Positions 1 to 10,440 are shown, counted from the first letter of the stretch. The stretch: 64,000 nt of DNA from Rubrivivax sp. (GCA_020248915.1 JADCGP010000022.1:37754-101753), one strand, 5' to 3'. Numbers and translations are program-made. The notes: generated from the sequence alone by a model not told the origin.

Positions 1-309
1 ATGGGCGCCTTCCAGTACGGGATCGACCTGCGCGCGACCTCCGCCAACGACAAGTACATGGACACCTACTTCTCGGTGGACATCGACAACAGCGTGCGCA
101 GCGGCCTGCCGGTCTACAAGGCATCGGCCGGGCTGAAGAGCACGACGATCGGATTCACCGGCTCCTACGACCTCAGCCGGCAGTGGACGCTGATTGGCCG
201 TCTGGGTCTGTCGCGCCTGGCCGGCGATGCGAGCGACAGCCCCATCGTGCGGCTGCGCGGCGACACCAACTCGACCGCCTTCGGGCTGGCCCTCGGCTAC
301 CGCTTCTGA
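1..309 (+). CDS. MipA/OmpV family outer-membrane protein, C-terminal part
   Basis: Only the last 102 residues are in the window, so the ATG at base 1 is probably internal; family members are usually about 250-280 residues. The visible part has the alternating polar/hydrophobic pattern of beta-strands, the family-like stretch SGLPVYKASAGLKS followed by a short strand-turn-strand, then LAGDASDSPIV, and it ends in Tyr-Arg-Phe, the terminal aromatic expected of outer-membrane barrels. MipA/OmpV proteins are linked to scaffolding of murein enzymes and to envelope stress. That role is family knowledge and cannot be tested on this fragment. Confidence 0.75.
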   Translation: MGAFQYGIDLRATSANDKYMDTYFSVDIDNSVRSGLPVYKASAGLKSTTIGFTGSYDLSRQWTLIGRLGLSRLAGDASDSPIVRLRGDTNSTAFGLALGYRF

Positions 310-506
310 GCCACCCTGCATTCCCTGCCCGCGGTCGCCGCCACCCTGAGCGAACGGCCGGCGCAGGGGCGCGACGGCCGGGCGTGGAGCCGAATCGCTC
401 CGCACCCGTGCCGTCCTGCTTGCCGTCCAGGATGGCGCCGGTCTGAGTCGTCCTGCGCAGACAGTCGGCCCAGGGCTTGAGGCCCCGAGGCTTCGCGGAG
501 AAATCC

Positions 507-1802
507 ATGTCGATCCACCCCTCGCGGCGCCGGTGCCGCTCCCTCCCCGCGATCCTCGTCGCGGCGGCCCTGTGCACGCTGCTGCACGGCTGCGCCTCGA
601 ACGGGAGCGTGGCGCCGCCGTCCGAACTCGTCAGCAGCGGCTGGGGCGACCCGGCCGCGCTGGCCCCTGTCGCCGACTTCGATGCCTACGTCAGCGGCGT
701 GACCGAAGAACTTCGCGGGCACCGGCTGCCGTTCGAGCCGTCGATGGCGGACACGGAACTGAGCCTCGTGGCGCCCTTCCGGGTGCCGCCGGGGCCGGGC
801 TGCACCCCCGGCAAGCCGAGGGGCATCGCGATCCTCGTGCACGGGCTGTCCGACACCGCCTTCGCGATGCGCGACCTCGCGGGTTCGCTCGCGAGGCAGT
901 GCCTCGAGTCGCGCGTGCTGCTGCTCCCGGGGCACGGCACCCGACCCGCCGACCTGCAGGTCGTCGATCACGACGACTGGCTGGACCACGTCCGGGCCGC
1001 GGTCTCGCAGGCTGCGCGCGAGAACGAGTTCGTCGTGACGGCAGGCTTCTCCCTCGGCGCGGCCCTCGCACTCGCCGTCGCATCGGAGTCCCCCGGCAGC
1101 GTGGACGCGGTGATCGGCCTCTCGCCGGCCTACCGCATCCGCTCGACCTTCCTGGCGCGGCAGGCAAGCTGGATCGCCGCATTCCGGCCTTGGCTGGACT
1201 CTGGGCCGCGCGAGGAGTTCGCGCGGTATGCCGCGATGCCGACCCTGGGCATCGCGTCCACCATGGCCGTGCTCGGCAGAATGGACGCGCGCATCGGCAG
1301 CCAGGGTGCGGTTCGCGTGCCCTGGCTCGTCGTCCAGAGCGAGGACGACGAGGTGGTCGACGTCGCCGGGAACAGGCGGTTCTTCGATGCCAACGCCCGA
1401 GACCCGCGCAGCGAGCTCTTGAACTACTTCTCCGGCCAGCCCGCGGAGGCGCCCGGCGATCGCATGGTCTGGCTGCCCGCCGCCAGCGCGTCGCTGCGGG
1501 TGGTGGGCCTCTCGCACCTCTCCGTCCACATCTCGCCGGACAACCCGCACTACGGCCTCTCGGGCTCCTACCGCAATTGCGGCAGCGTTCCGTTCCGCCA
1601 GCCCCAGGAGATCCTGGCGTGCAAGCAGGCGGAGCGTGTCTGGTACGGCGTCAGCGGCCAGTCGCCTCCTCCCGGCGAGGCCGGTGCCCGAGCCACGTTC
1701 AATCCGCATTTCGCGGACCTGGAGCAACGGATCGGGCGCTTCCTGGACGCGGTGGATCATCGGCGCGCGGATAAAGTGGCATCGCAGCGCAGCCAGCCCT
1801 GA
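507..1802 (+). CDS. alpha/beta-hydrolase lipoprotein
   Basis: A 431-residue predicted lipoprotein. The ATG at 507 gives a basic N-terminus, a hydrophobic core and a lipobox L-H-G-C with Cys29; an in-frame TTG at 477 is less likely. The hydrolase fold shows the oxyanion segment VHGLSD (about 111-116), the nucleophile elbow G-F-S-L-G with Ser182, an acid candidate in QSEDDEVVD (Asp280/281) and a His candidate in GLSHLSVH (His337). These are in the right order for a serine hydrolase of the S33/monoglyceride-lipase type. The substrate is unknown. It probably acts from a membrane anchor in the periplasm. It stands alone between the MipA-like gene and a LysR gene. Confidence 0.8.
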   Translation: MSIHPSRRRCRSLPAILVAAALCTLLHGCASNGSVAPPSELVSSGWGDPAALAPVADFDAYVSGVTEELRGHRLPFEPSMADTELSLVAPFRVPPGPGCTPGKPRGIAILVHGLSDTAFAMRDLAGSLARQCLESRVLLLPGHGTRPADLQVVDHDDWLDHVRAAVSQAARENEFVVTAGFSLGAALALAVASESPGSVDAVIGLSPAYRIRSTFLARQASWIAAFRPWLDSGPREEFARYAAMPTLGIASTMAVLGRMDARIGSQGAVRVPWLVVQSEDDEVVDVAGNRRFFDANARDPRSELLNYFSGQPAEAPGDRMVWLPAASASLRVVGLSHLSVHISPDNPHYGLSGSYRNCGSVPFRQPQEILACKQAERVWYGVSGQSPPPGEAGARATFNPHFADLEQRIGRFLDAVDHRRADKVASQRSQP

Positions 1803-1989
1803 TGACGCCGGCGCACCGGTCCGGGGCGCGGACCTTCCGCGGCCCGGTGGGACAGCGTTTCCGACCGGACCGATGACAGGGCCGCTTGCATGGCGGCGGG
1901 CGATGTCCACGGCGGCCGACCGTCAAGCGGCCCCGTGGTGTCGCTCGCCGGCTTCGCGTCTGACGAGACCTTGAACCTTCGTGGATCCC

Positions 1990-2913
1990 ATGCCGACCAA
2001 CAAGGTGATGTCCCCTGGAGCCCGGCTGGGCGACTGGAACCTGCTGCGCTCCTTCATCGCGGTCTGCGAGACCCAGACCCTCACCGCCGCTGCGGACTCG
2101 CTGGGACTGAGCCAGCCGACGCTCGGCCGGCACATCAGGGAACTGGAGACCCTGGTCGGCGAGACTCTGTTCGACCGCCTGCCCGGGCGCATGAGGCCCA
2201 ACGAGCGCGCCGAGTTCCTGCTCGATCGCCTGCTGCCGCTGCGCGAGGGAGTGGGCCGCATCGAGCACGCGATCTGGGGTCGCGACGAGGTGGTGGCCGG
2301 GACGGTGCGCGTCACCACCAGCGAGATCCTCGGCGTGCTCGTGCTGCCGCGCGTGCTGGCCCCCCTGCTGGCAGACGCGCCCTTGCTGCAGGTCGAGGTC
2401 CAGGCCTCCGACGCAGTGCAGAACCTGCTTCGCCGGGAGGCGGACATCGCGATCCGCTTCTTTCGCCCGGAGCAGGACGATGTCATCGCCATCTCGGTCG
2501 GCCAGACCGAGATCGGGCTCTTCGGCAGCAAGGAGCTCGTGGACAGCCTGCCCGAGTGCTGCACGCCCGGCGACCTCAAGGGCCGCTACGTGGGCGGCGT
2601 CGGTGTCGAGCAGGCCATCGAGATCGCGGCAGCCGCCGGCCACTCGCTGCAGCTGTCGGACTTCCGCTTTCGGTCGATGTCGAGCGTGGCGCAACTGCAT
2701 GCCGTGGAGGCCGGCATCGGCGTCGCCGGGCTGCCGGTCGTGATCGCGGCCGAGCGCCCGGCGCTCGTCCGCGTGTTTCCCGAAGTGGTGGCACAGCCCA
2801 TGTCCGTCTGGCTCTGCGCCCACGAGGACCTGCGCCGGAGCCTTCGGATGCGCAGGGTGTTCGACCACCTGACCGTCACGCTGCGAAAACTGTTCGCCGC
2901 ATCGGCAAGGTGA
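1990..2913 (+). CDS. LysR-family transcriptional regulator
   Basis: A 307-residue LysR-type regulator. The N-terminal winged helix-turn-helix runs through LRSFIAVCETQTLTAAADSL and LSQPTLGRHIRELE, followed by the usual linker helix and a periplasmic-binding-protein-like effector domain ending near the C-terminus. I chose the ATG at 1990; a GTG at 1981 is in frame and neither has a clear Shine-Dalgarno sequence. The stop codon lies inside a 12-bp direct repeat (2903-2926). No adjacent operon in the usual divergent position identifies the target, so the effector and regulon are unknown. Confidence 0.88.
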   Translation: MPTNKVMSPGARLGDWNLLRSFIAVCETQTLTAAADSLGLSQPTLGRHIRELETLVGETLFDRLPGRMRPNERAEFLLDRLLPLREGVGRIEHAIWGRDEVVAGTVRVTTSEILGVLVLPRVLAPLLADAPLLQVEVQASDAVQNLLRREADIAIRFFRPEQDDVIAISVGQTEIGLFGSKELVDSLPECCTPGDLKGRYVGGVGVEQAIEIAAAAGHSLQLSDFRFRSMSSVAQLHAVEAGIGVAGLPVVIAAERPALVRVFPEVVAQPMSVWLCAHEDLRRSLRMRRVFDHLTVTLRKLFAASAR

Positions 2914-2926
2914 CCGGCAAGGTGAC
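2903..2926. repeat. 12-bp direct repeat across the LysR stop codon
   Basis: The 12-mer CGGCAAGGTGAC occurs twice head to tail (2903-2914 and 2915-2926). The first copy contains the TGA stop of the LysR gene, so the duplication adds untranslated sequence only. Confidence 0.85.
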
Positions 2927-2930
2927 GTGG

Positions 2931-2990
2931 CCGCCGCGGGCCGCCGTGGGCCGCCGTGGGCCACCGTGGGCCGCCGTGGGCCGTTTCGGG
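2931..2990. repeat. decameric tandem repeat, about six copies
   Basis: Six consecutive 10-bp units fit the consensus CCGCCGTGGG. Units at 2941, 2951 and 2971 are exact; those at 2931 and 2961 differ by one base and the last at 2981 is degenerate. The array fills part of the gap between the LysR gene and the convergent lipoprotein gene. It has no dyad symmetry and no U-tract, so it is not a clear terminator. Confidence 0.85.
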
Positions 2991-3096
2991 CCCGGGCTCG
3001 GCCTGCACGCCATCCCCGGCACGCCGCCCGGGCCGCCACCCGAGCGACGCCTTGGCCGCTGCGGAAGGTTCGCGGCGCTGCCCGCAGCCGATGACG

Positions 3097-3714
3097 CTAG
3101 CCGATGCGGTCGAAGACGTCCGGCTCCAGCTCGGTGGAGCGACGCACGCAGCGATCCTGGGTCTGATCGCCCCAGCTGAAACGCCTTCCGTCGCCGCTGA
3201 GGGCGAACACGTCCTGATCGACGCAGGCCGACACCAGGAAGGTCGGAGCCGCGCAACCGTTGGAGACGTCCTTGGGCACGCCCGAGGTCAGGCCGCAGTC
3301 GTCGAGCCCGAGTCCCTGGAGGAGATCGGGATTCGTGGTGAACACCGTCAGGATCGATGAGTCGTTCGTGCAGTCGACCTCGAAGCCCCCCGGGATCGAC
3401 GAAGGCCGGGCCACTTTGCAGGGCCCCTTCGAGTCGTACTTCAGCACCTGCTGCGTGAGCGCCTGGTCGAGGAAGGCCTCGGTCGTCAGGGTCTGGGTGA
3501 CGGTGTCCGGCGACGGCGATGCCTCGATGGTCAGCGTCTGGCGCAGGTAGGCCGTGCCGCCACCGGGGGCCGGCACGGGCGAGAGGCGTTGGTACTTGCC
3601 CGTGAGCCGTTGAGCGAAGTCTTCCTCGGCACTGGTGCCATCGCCGCAGGCGACGACACCCATGGCCGTGACGACCAGTGCCACTGCTTTCGTTCCAAAG
3701 GACCTGATTCTCAT
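3097..3714 (-). CDS. putative lipoprotein of unknown function
   Basis: A 205-residue protein. The ATG at 3714 is supported by an AGGAG about nine bases upstream and gives a signal peptide with lipobox V-V-A-C (Cys23). The mature part is rich in Thr, Ser and Asp and carries about seven Cys residues in its second half, suggesting disulfides in an exported protein. I recognise no family. It is convergent with the LysR gene and not obviously in an operon. Confidence 0.7.
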   Translation of the reverse strand: MRIRSFGTKAVALVVTAMGVVACGDGTSAEEDFAQRLTGKYQRLSPVPAPGGGTAYLRQTLTIEASPSPDTVTQTLTTEAFLDQALTQQVLKYDSKGPCKVARPSSIPGGFEVDCTNDSSILTVFTTNPDLLQGLGLDDCGLTSGVPKDVSNGCAAPTFLVSACVDQDVFALSGDGRRFSWGDQTQDRCVRRSTELEPDVFDRIG

Positions 3715-3842
3715 GTCGATGCACTCCTGCTTGGTTGCCTGTCGGTCTCTGCTCGGTGCCGCGGGTCGCGGCGCTCTTCGCACCTGGAGACCGACTGCAC
3801 AAGGGGATCTTCTTGCGGGTCCGGGTGGAACGGCAAGCCACG

Positions 3843-3867
3843 GCAGCGCATGCGGCGCATGCGCTGC
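3843..3867 (-). terminator. perfect 11-bp inverted repeat, possible terminator
   Basis: GCAGCGCATGC and GCATGCGCTGC flank a 3-base loop. The hairpin lies about 50 bases beyond the stop of the L,D-transpeptidase gene on the minus strand, where a terminator would be expected. It lacks a run of T residues, so the terminator role is inferred from position and stem strength. Confidence 0.5.
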
Positions 3868-3919
3868 TGAAGGAGGCGAGGCCCTGGTGCCGGTGCGGGT
3901 CGCCGGGTCGTCTGCCCGC

Positions 3920-4861
3920 TCAGCGTGCGGCCCGCGGCGGCACGGCCCAGTCGGGGCGTGCCGCCCGCTGCGAATCCACCACCACCAGCAGCCTTCCCGG
4001 CCACGGCGTCGGCTGTCGGTCTGCGCGCAGCACCCAGAAGCGGCGTCCCGCGGCCATGGCCTCCTCGTAGGCCGCGTCCAGCACGCCGCGGCGATCGAGG
4101 AACGTGTTCAGCGTGGCCGGGATCCGGATGCAGCCCTTGGAGGCGCGCTGTCCGAGCCGCGGCTCGAGCTGGCGCGGATCGGTGGCGTGCAGCTGCAGCC
4201 GCATCTCCTGCTCGCCGGGGGCCCAGGCGCGGCGCGCGCGGACCCAGCCGAAGTCGAACACGCGCATGCCCTTGGCGCCGTAGCCGCAGATCCCCTGCGC
4301 GTTGCGCGTGCCTTCGGCCCGGAAGTCGGGGTTGTCGATGGAGTGGTCGAACACGCCGAGGGGCGTCTCGAAGTGCTCGAAGCCCGACGGCCGGCCGGTC
4401 GAGGCCGGCGCGGCGCCGACGAGCCTTGCCGGGCCCTGGACGGGCAGCCACCAGACCATCGCCGCCTGCACGTGCTCGCTGCGGTCCACGAGCACGAGCA
4501 ACTGCGCGCGCTCGACCGCTACGCCGGCAGCGGCCAGCGCCTGCGCGAGCCAGCCCGCATAGGCCTCCTGCTCGGATGCGGGCAGCTCGAGGCGGCGATC
4601 GACCTCGCGCGCGAAGGCGGTCGACAGTTCGGCGATGTCGCTGATCGCCGGCAGCGCGGCGGCGCTGGGCGCGGGCGCCGTGCGAGCGGGTGCCGCCGGT
4701 GTGGTCGCTGCGGTCGATGCAGTCGATGCAGCCGATGCGGCCGGCGGCGCAGCCGGTGCCGCCGTGCTTGCCGCCGCCGCGGCGGCGAAGGCGGCCACGG
4801 CGGCGGCTAGGCTGGCCCGCCCGCTGGCCAGCCCACGTCGACGGGCGCGCTGCGTATGCAC
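3920..4861 (-). CDS. L,D-transpeptidase (YkuD family)
   Basis: A 313-residue exported protein. The YkuD signature is present near the C-terminus: His225 in LQLHATD and S-K-G-C-I-R at 241-246, with Cys244 as the nucleophile. Such enzymes form 3-3 cross-links in peptidoglycan or attach proteins to it. The start is inferred: the GTG at 4861 has a TGAGG about eleven bases upstream and gives an Arg-rich N-terminus followed by a hydrophobic Ala-rich segment (about 11-35) like a signal sequence. An upstream in-frame ATG at 4939 would overlap the preceding gene. A long Ala/Pro/Thr linker (about 30-75) precedes the catalytic domain. It is the last gene of the 9944-3920 cluster. Confidence 0.82.
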   Translation of the reverse strand: MHTQRARRRGLASGRASLAAAVAAFAAAAAASTAAPAAPPAASAASTASTAATTPAAPARTAPAPSAAALPAISDIAELSTAFAREVDRRLELPASEQEAYAGWLAQALAAAGVAVERAQLLVLVDRSEHVQAAMVWWLPVQGPARLVGAAPASTGRPSGFEHFETPLGVFDHSIDNPDFRAEGTRNAQGICGYGAKGMRVFDFGWVRARRAWAPGEQEMRLQLHATDPRQLEPRLGQRASKGCIRIPATLNTFLDRRGVLDAAYEEAMAAGRRFWVLRADRQPTPWPGRLLVVVDSQRAARPDWAVPPRAAR

Positions 4862-4874
4862 GGTGCCGGCCGCC

Positions 4875-6584
4875 TCAGGTGCTCGCCGGCGCGGCGGGCG
4901 TCCGCGGCGCCGGGTGCGGTGCGAGCGCACCTTGCGCATCGGTCGCGGCGCTGCGCAGCCACTGCCGCAGTGCGGTCCAGTCGGCGACGGGCGCCGCGTC
5001 GGCCTTGTCCGGCAGCGCCTGCACCACGTGCACCCAGGGCATCTCGTCGGGCGCCAGCGGCTCCTGGGCCTGCTGCTGGGCGGCCAGCACCGCGGCGTCG
5101 GCATCCGAGGCGTCCGCTCCGAGCGCCGCACGCCGCTTCAGCCGCTCGCGCAGCACCTGCGCCGGCGCGTCGAAGTGCAGCACGGCGAACGGCACGCCCA
5201 GCACGGCGGCGCGCGCGTAGGCGGCGCGGCGGTCGGCGCCGCGCAGGAAGGTGGCGTCGACGATCGCGGTCCAGCCGCCTTCGAGCACCGAGGTCGCCGC
5301 GTCGAGCAGCCGTGCATAGGTGGCCTCGCTCATCGCCGCCGTGTACAGGCTGCCGGCGGCGGCGCCGGCGCGGTCGAGCGCATCCAGGCCGGCCAGCCGC
5401 TTGCGCTCGACATCGGCGCGGATGCGCACCGCGCCCTCTGCCTCCAGCAGCCCCTGCGTCAGCGACGTCTTGCCGCTGCCCGAAAACCCGTGGGTGATCA
5501 GCAACGCATGCGGGCGCGGCAAGGTCGTGCGCTGCGCCACGCCGAGATAGCGTCGCGCCGCGGCCAGCGCCTGCTCGCGCGCGTTGCCGTCGGCCTGCGC
5601 CGCGCGCAGCAGCGCCACCTTGGCGCGCACCAGGGCCCGGTGCACGAGGTAGTAGTCGAGCACGCGCACGCCGTCGTAGTCGCCGCAGTGCTGCAGGTAG
5701 GTGTCGACGAAGCGGTGCGCGAGCGCCGGCAGGCCGTGGGCCTGCAGGTCCATCGCCAGGAAGGCGACCTCGCTGATCACGTCGAGCCAGCGGAAGTCGT
5801 CGGCGAACTCGATGCAGTCGAACACCAGGCAGCCGCTGCCGGTGCGTGCGACGTTGCCCAGGTGCAGGTCGCCGTGGCCCTCGCGCACGCGGCCGGATGC
5901 CAGCCGCCGCGCCATCACCGGCGCGAGGCGCGGCCCGGTCTCCGACTCCCAGCGCTGCACCTGCTCGACCAGCGCGCGCCCGGCGTCGTCGGCCTCCGGC
6001 AGCGCGGCGTGCACGTCGCGCAGGCTGCTGCGCAGCGCCGCGCGCACCGGCTCGGGCCGGCCGAGCGTGCCGCCTGCCGGCGCCGCGGCGGCCGCGCCGT
6101 GGAAGCGCGCCAGCAGCGCGGCCAGCTCGTCGACGTCGTCCGCACACAGCGCACCCCCAGCCGCCAGCCGGTCCCAGAGGCCCGCCTCGTCGAAGGCGAG
6201 CATCCGCACCGCCACGTCGAGCAGCGGCCCTTCGCCGCCGAGCTTCGGGGCATCCGGCGTGCCGGTGATCGGCACCACGTCCAGGTACAGGTGTGCGGCC
6301 AGGCGCCGGTTCAGCCGCAGTTCCTCTTCGCAGGCGGCGTGCCGCCGCGCCAGCGTCGACTGGTCGAGGAAGGAGGTCGCCAGCGCCTTCTTGATCTTGT
6401 AGGCGTGGCCGCCGTGCAGCAGCACGTGCGAGACATGGGTCTCGACGTGGCGCGGCGTGTTGCCGCTGCGCCCCAGCGCCGCGGCCAGCGCCTGCACCAT
6501 CCGCTGCTGCTGCGCCGGCGTGAGTTCGGCGGGCGGGGAGGTGGGGCACGGCGCGGAGTCGCCGGGGGTCGGTCGGTCGGTCAT
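4875..6584 (-). CDS. fusion of APH-like phosphotransferase and P-loop kinase domains
   Basis: A 569-residue two-domain protein. The N-terminal half resembles aminoglycoside phosphotransferases, with the Brenner motif H-G-D-L-H-L-G-N at 237-244 and a following FDCIEF metal-binding segment. The C-terminal half has a Walker A motif GFSGSGKTS (366-374) and resembles small AAA/gluconate-kinase-like ATPases. This architecture matches a known family of bifunctional APH/ATP-binding proteins whose substrates are mostly unknown. It is not evidence of antibiotic resistance by itself. It starts two bases after the permease stop, so it is probably co-transcribed with the ABC efflux genes. Confidence 0.85.
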   Translation of the reverse strand: MTDRPTPGDSAPCPTSPPAELTPAQQQRMVQALAAALGRSGNTPRHVETHVSHVLLHGGHAYKIKKALATSFLDQSTLARRHAACEEELRLNRRLAAHLYLDVVPITGTPDAPKLGGEGPLLDVAVRMLAFDEAGLWDRLAAGGALCADDVDELAALLARFHGAAAAAPAGGTLGRPEPVRAALRSSLRDVHAALPEADDAGRALVEQVQRWESETGPRLAPVMARRLASGRVREGHGDLHLGNVARTGSGCLVFDCIEFADDFRWLDVISEVAFLAMDLQAHGLPALAHRFVDTYLQHCGDYDGVRVLDYYLVHRALVRAKVALLRAAQADGNAREQALAAARRYLGVAQRTTLPRPHALLITHGFSGSGKTSLTQGLLEAEGAVRIRADVERKRLAGLDALDRAGAAAGSLYTAAMSEATYARLLDAATSVLEGGWTAIVDATFLRGADRRAAYARAAVLGVPFAVLHFDAPAQVLRERLKRRAALGADASDADAAVLAAQQQAQEPLAPDEMPWVHVVQALPDKADAAPVADWTALRQWLRSAATDAQGALAPHPAPRTPAAPAST

Positions 6585-6586
6585 GC

Positions 6587-7803
6587 TCACTCGTGGCGCA
6601 GCGCCTCGATCGGATCGAGCCGGGCGGCGCTGCGCGCCGGGAAGTAGCCGAACACGATGCCCACCGCGGCCGCGAATCCCAGCGCCAGCAGGTTGATGCC
6701 GGGCAGGAACAGGAAGGGCAACGACAGCGCGGCCGCCAGCGCCAGCGAGGCTCCCAGCGCCAGCAGCACCCCGAGCAGGCCGCCCGCCGCCGCCAGCACG
6801 AGGGCCTCGATCAGGAACTGCAGCAGCACCTCGCGCTCGAGCGCGCCGATGGCCAGCCGCACGCCGATCTCGCGCGTGCGCTCGGTGACACCCACCAGCA
6901 TGATGTTCATGATCCCGATGCCCCCCACCAGCAGGCTGACCGCCGCCACCGCGCCGAGCAGCGTGGTCAGGATCTGCGTCGTGCCCGACAGCGTGTCGGC
7001 GATCTGCCGCGTGTCGAGGACGTTGAAATTGTCCTCCTCGTCGTCGGCCAGCCGGCGCCGCTCGCGCAGCAGCTGCCGCAAGCTCGCCGCCACCCGCGCC
7101 GTGTCGCTGCCTTCTTGGGCCGACACCAGCAGCGTCGGGATCCGCGGGCTGCCGGTCAGGCGCCGCTGCACGGTGCGCAGCGGCAGCACGACGATGTCGT
7201 CCTGATCCTGGCCCATCGCGGCCTGGCCCTTGGCCGCCAGCAGCCCGATCACCTCGCACGACACCTGGCGCAGCCGCAGCCGCTCGCCCAGCGGCGGCGG
7301 GGCGTCGGCGCCGAACAGCTCGCGGCGCACGGTGGCGCCGATCAGGCATACGGCGCTGCCGGCGCGCTCCTCCGCGGGCTCGAACACGCGCCCGGCCGCG
7401 AGTTGCCAGCGGGCGACGTCGAAGTAGGCGGCCGTGCTGCCGACGGCGACCGTGCTCCAGTTGCGGGCGCCGGCCACCGCAGCCACCGCCGCCCTGACCT
7501 CGGGTGCGACGGCGCGCACGCCGCCGACCTGCGCGGCGATCGCCTCGAGGTCGGCCTCGAGGAAGCCCGGCGCGCCCGGACCGCCCGGCCCGGGGCCCAG
7601 GCGCTGGCCCGGGCGGACCTGCAGCAGGTTGCTGCCCAGGCTGGCGATCTGGTCGCGCACCGCCTGCGTCGCGCCCTGGCCGAGCGTGACCATCGTGACC
7701 ACCGCCGCCACGCCGATGACGATGCCGAGCACGGTGAGGAACGAGCGCAGCGGGTTGCGCCGGATCGAGCGCGCGGCCAGCAGCAGCGAGTTCCACCACA
7801 TGG

Positions 7804-7807
<4 letters not shown>
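6587..7807 (-). CDS. MacB-type ABC transporter permease
   Basis: A 406-residue permease of the MacB/FtsX type. It has one membrane segment near the N-terminus (about 20-45, preceded by RSIRRNPLRSFLTVLGI), a large periplasmic MacB core domain (about 50-275), and three membrane segments at the C-terminus. GVTERTREIGVRLAIGA is the typical coupling loop, and the protein ends in LDPIEALRHE as in MacB. Unlike E. coli MacB, the ATPase is a separate gene. The start overlaps the ATPase stop by 4 bp. It probably works with the adaptor and an outer-membrane channel encoded elsewhere. Confidence 0.9.
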
Positions 7808-8606
<799 letters not shown>

Positions 8607-8610
<4 letters not shown>

Positions 8611-9944
8611 CGCGCCGCCGCCTGGTCGACGACGACGGCGGCGCCCTCGCGCAGAGTGCCGCCTGCGATCTCGGTCCAGCGTCCGTCCGAAAGCCCGGGT
8701 ACCACCGGCACCGCCACCGCGGCACCATCCTGCAGCACCCAGACCTGGCGTGCGTTGCCGGTCGTGCCGCCGGCGCGCCGTGCGCCCGGGCCTGGCGGCC
8801 GCGGCAGCAGGCGAGACAGCATCCCGCCGGGCGCGGAGGCCGCCGAAGCCGCGGCTGGCGGGGCGAAGCGCAGCGCGCTGCTGGGCACGAGCAGCACGTC
8901 GCGGCGCTCGACGGCGGCGATGGTGGCCACCGCGCTCATCCCAGGGCGCAGCCGCAACTCGTCGTTGGCCACGTCGAGTTCGGCCAGGTAGGTGACGACG
9001 TTGTCCTTGGTGGTCGAGCCGTAGCCGACGCGGCGGATCGTCGCCGGCCAGCTGCGCCCGGGCCAGGCGCTGACCGAGAAGCTCGCGTGCTGACCCTCGT
9101 GCACCTGGCCCACGTCGGCCTCGTCGATGTTGACCTGAAGCTTCATCCGCGCCAGGTCCTCGGCCACCACCAGCAGCGTGACGGCCTGCAGCGAGGCGGC
9201 CACGGCGTTGCCGGGATCGACGTTGCGGGCCAGCACCACCCCGTCGGCGGGCGAGCGGATCGAGGCCTTGGCCAGGTTGGTGGCGTCGGCGCGGGCGGCG
9301 GCCCGCGCATCGGCCACCGCGGCGCGTGCGGCGTCGGTGTCGGCCTGCGCGCGGGCGGCGGCCGACTGTGCGGCGTCGAGGTCCTGTGGCGCCGGGTACA
9401 TGCCCTCGGACAGGCGCTGGATCCCGCGCTGCCGCTCGAGCCGGCGTGCCGCCTCGTCGCGCGCAAGCGCGGCCTGCTCGAGCCGCGCCTCGGCCGCGGC
9501 CAGTGCGGCGCGGGAGCGCTCGGCCTGGTCGCGCAGTCGCGAACTGTCCAGTTCGATCAGCAGCTGGCCCTTGTGCACGCGGTCGTTGACGTCGACCAGC
9601 ACGCGCGCGACCGTGCCCGACAGCTCGCTGCCGATGCCGACGCTGCGCGTGGGTTGCAGCGTGCCGTTGGCGGTGACTCGCACCGCCAGGTCGCCGCGGC
9701 GCGCGGGCTCGGTCACGTAGCGCGGCGTGGCCGCGCCCAGCGCGCGCTCGCGCAGCCACCAGGCTGCCGTGGCGGCCACTGCCGCGAGCAGCAGCAAGCC
9801 CGCCCCCCACGCCGCGCGGCGGCGCCACGTCGGCGCCCGCCCGGTGCCGAGCAGCTCCATCCGGGCCGCCTGCTCGCGGTCGGAGTCGGTGGCCGGCAAG
9901 GAAGCGGCCCCGGAGCCTGCCTCGCGTGGTGGGGGCGCTTGCAT
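8607..9944 (-). CDS. periplasmic adaptor (MacA/HlyD family)
   Basis: A 445-residue membrane-fusion protein. The ATG at 9944 gives a cytoplasmic N-terminus, one membrane anchor (about 46-65) and a periplasmic part: a split lipoyl domain (ELSGTVARVLVDVNDRVHKG and later SIRSPADGVVLARNVDPGN), a long Ala-rich coiled-coil hairpin between them, then a beta-barrel domain. This is the order expected for MacA. A Pro/Gly-rich insert with Ser/Ala separates the barrel from the last domain. It begins the efflux operon. The exported substrate cannot be told from sequence. Confidence 0.9.
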
Positions 9945-10185
9945 GTCGCTATCAGGCCCCGGCACGCGGGTGGCTGCCTTGCGCACGATCAAGCGTCGTC
10001 CGGGCAGACCGCAGCGGTGCCCCGGGCCGCCGCTGTGGCCCGCACGGCCCGGCGCGGCCACCGAAACACCCCCGCATGCCCCGTCATGCCGCGGTGCGTC
10101 ATTGAGATCGCGCAAGGCGCGGCGAGCGGGGCGGCCGCAGACTGCATTCGAGGGCCCGCCGAGGGCCCGCTTTCGGGAGACCACG

Positions 10186-10440
10186 ATGAGCAGCTTCGAA
10201 TCCCGCGCGCTTCACCCGCTCCATCCCCAGGTGGGTGCCCCGGACCCGGAGCGCGACACGTCGCCGATCGTGCTCGACGGGGAGGATCTCGAGGTCGAGC
10301 CCAACGTCGCCGGTGCCCGCTGCGTGTTCAACGGCGTGGGCTATCCGATAGGCCAGCGGGTGCAGAGCGGCAGCGAGGTGCTGCGCTGCGAGCCGCCGGG
10401 TGTCTGGGTGCGCGAGGCCGAGCTTGGCGACCTGCGCTGA
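10186..10440 (+). CDS. small conserved-type protein of unknown function
   Basis: An 84-residue protein preceded by GGGAGA at a good distance from the ATG. The second half has two Cys, with CVFNGVGYPIGQRV, then LRCEPPGVW. This Cys-x-x-Gly-x-x-Tyr-x-x-Gly ... Cys ... Trp pattern recalls short DUF1496-like domains, but I could not test that. There is no signal peptide. It is divergent from the adaptor gene. Confidence 0.55.
   Translation: MSSFESRALHPLHPQVGAPDPERDTSPIVLDGEDLEVEPNVAGARCVFNGVGYPIGQRVQSGSEVLRCEPPGVWVREAELGDLR

Noticed and set aside
297..1910. Very long minus-strand open frame opposite the hydrolase gene
   Set aside because: It is Arg/Ala/Gly-rich without domain motifs, a normal shadow in very GC-rich DNA; the plus-strand hydrolase has a lipobox and an intact triad.
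4861..4939. Longer start for the L,D-transpeptidase at ATG 4939
   Set aside because: It would overlap the upstream gene by about 65 bp and add a highly basic stretch before the signal-like segment; the GTG at 4861 has a Shine-Dalgarno sequence.
6237..6244. Aminoglycoside resistance suggested by the APH-like domain at 4875-6584
   Set aside because: The APH fold and HGDLH motif occur in many kinases; the fusion with a P-loop domain marks a different family with no shown link to resistance.
4635..6647. Long plus-strand open frame opposite the kinase fusion gene
   Set aside because: Low-complexity Arg/Gln/His composition and no motif, while the opposite strand encodes clear Brenner and Walker motifs.
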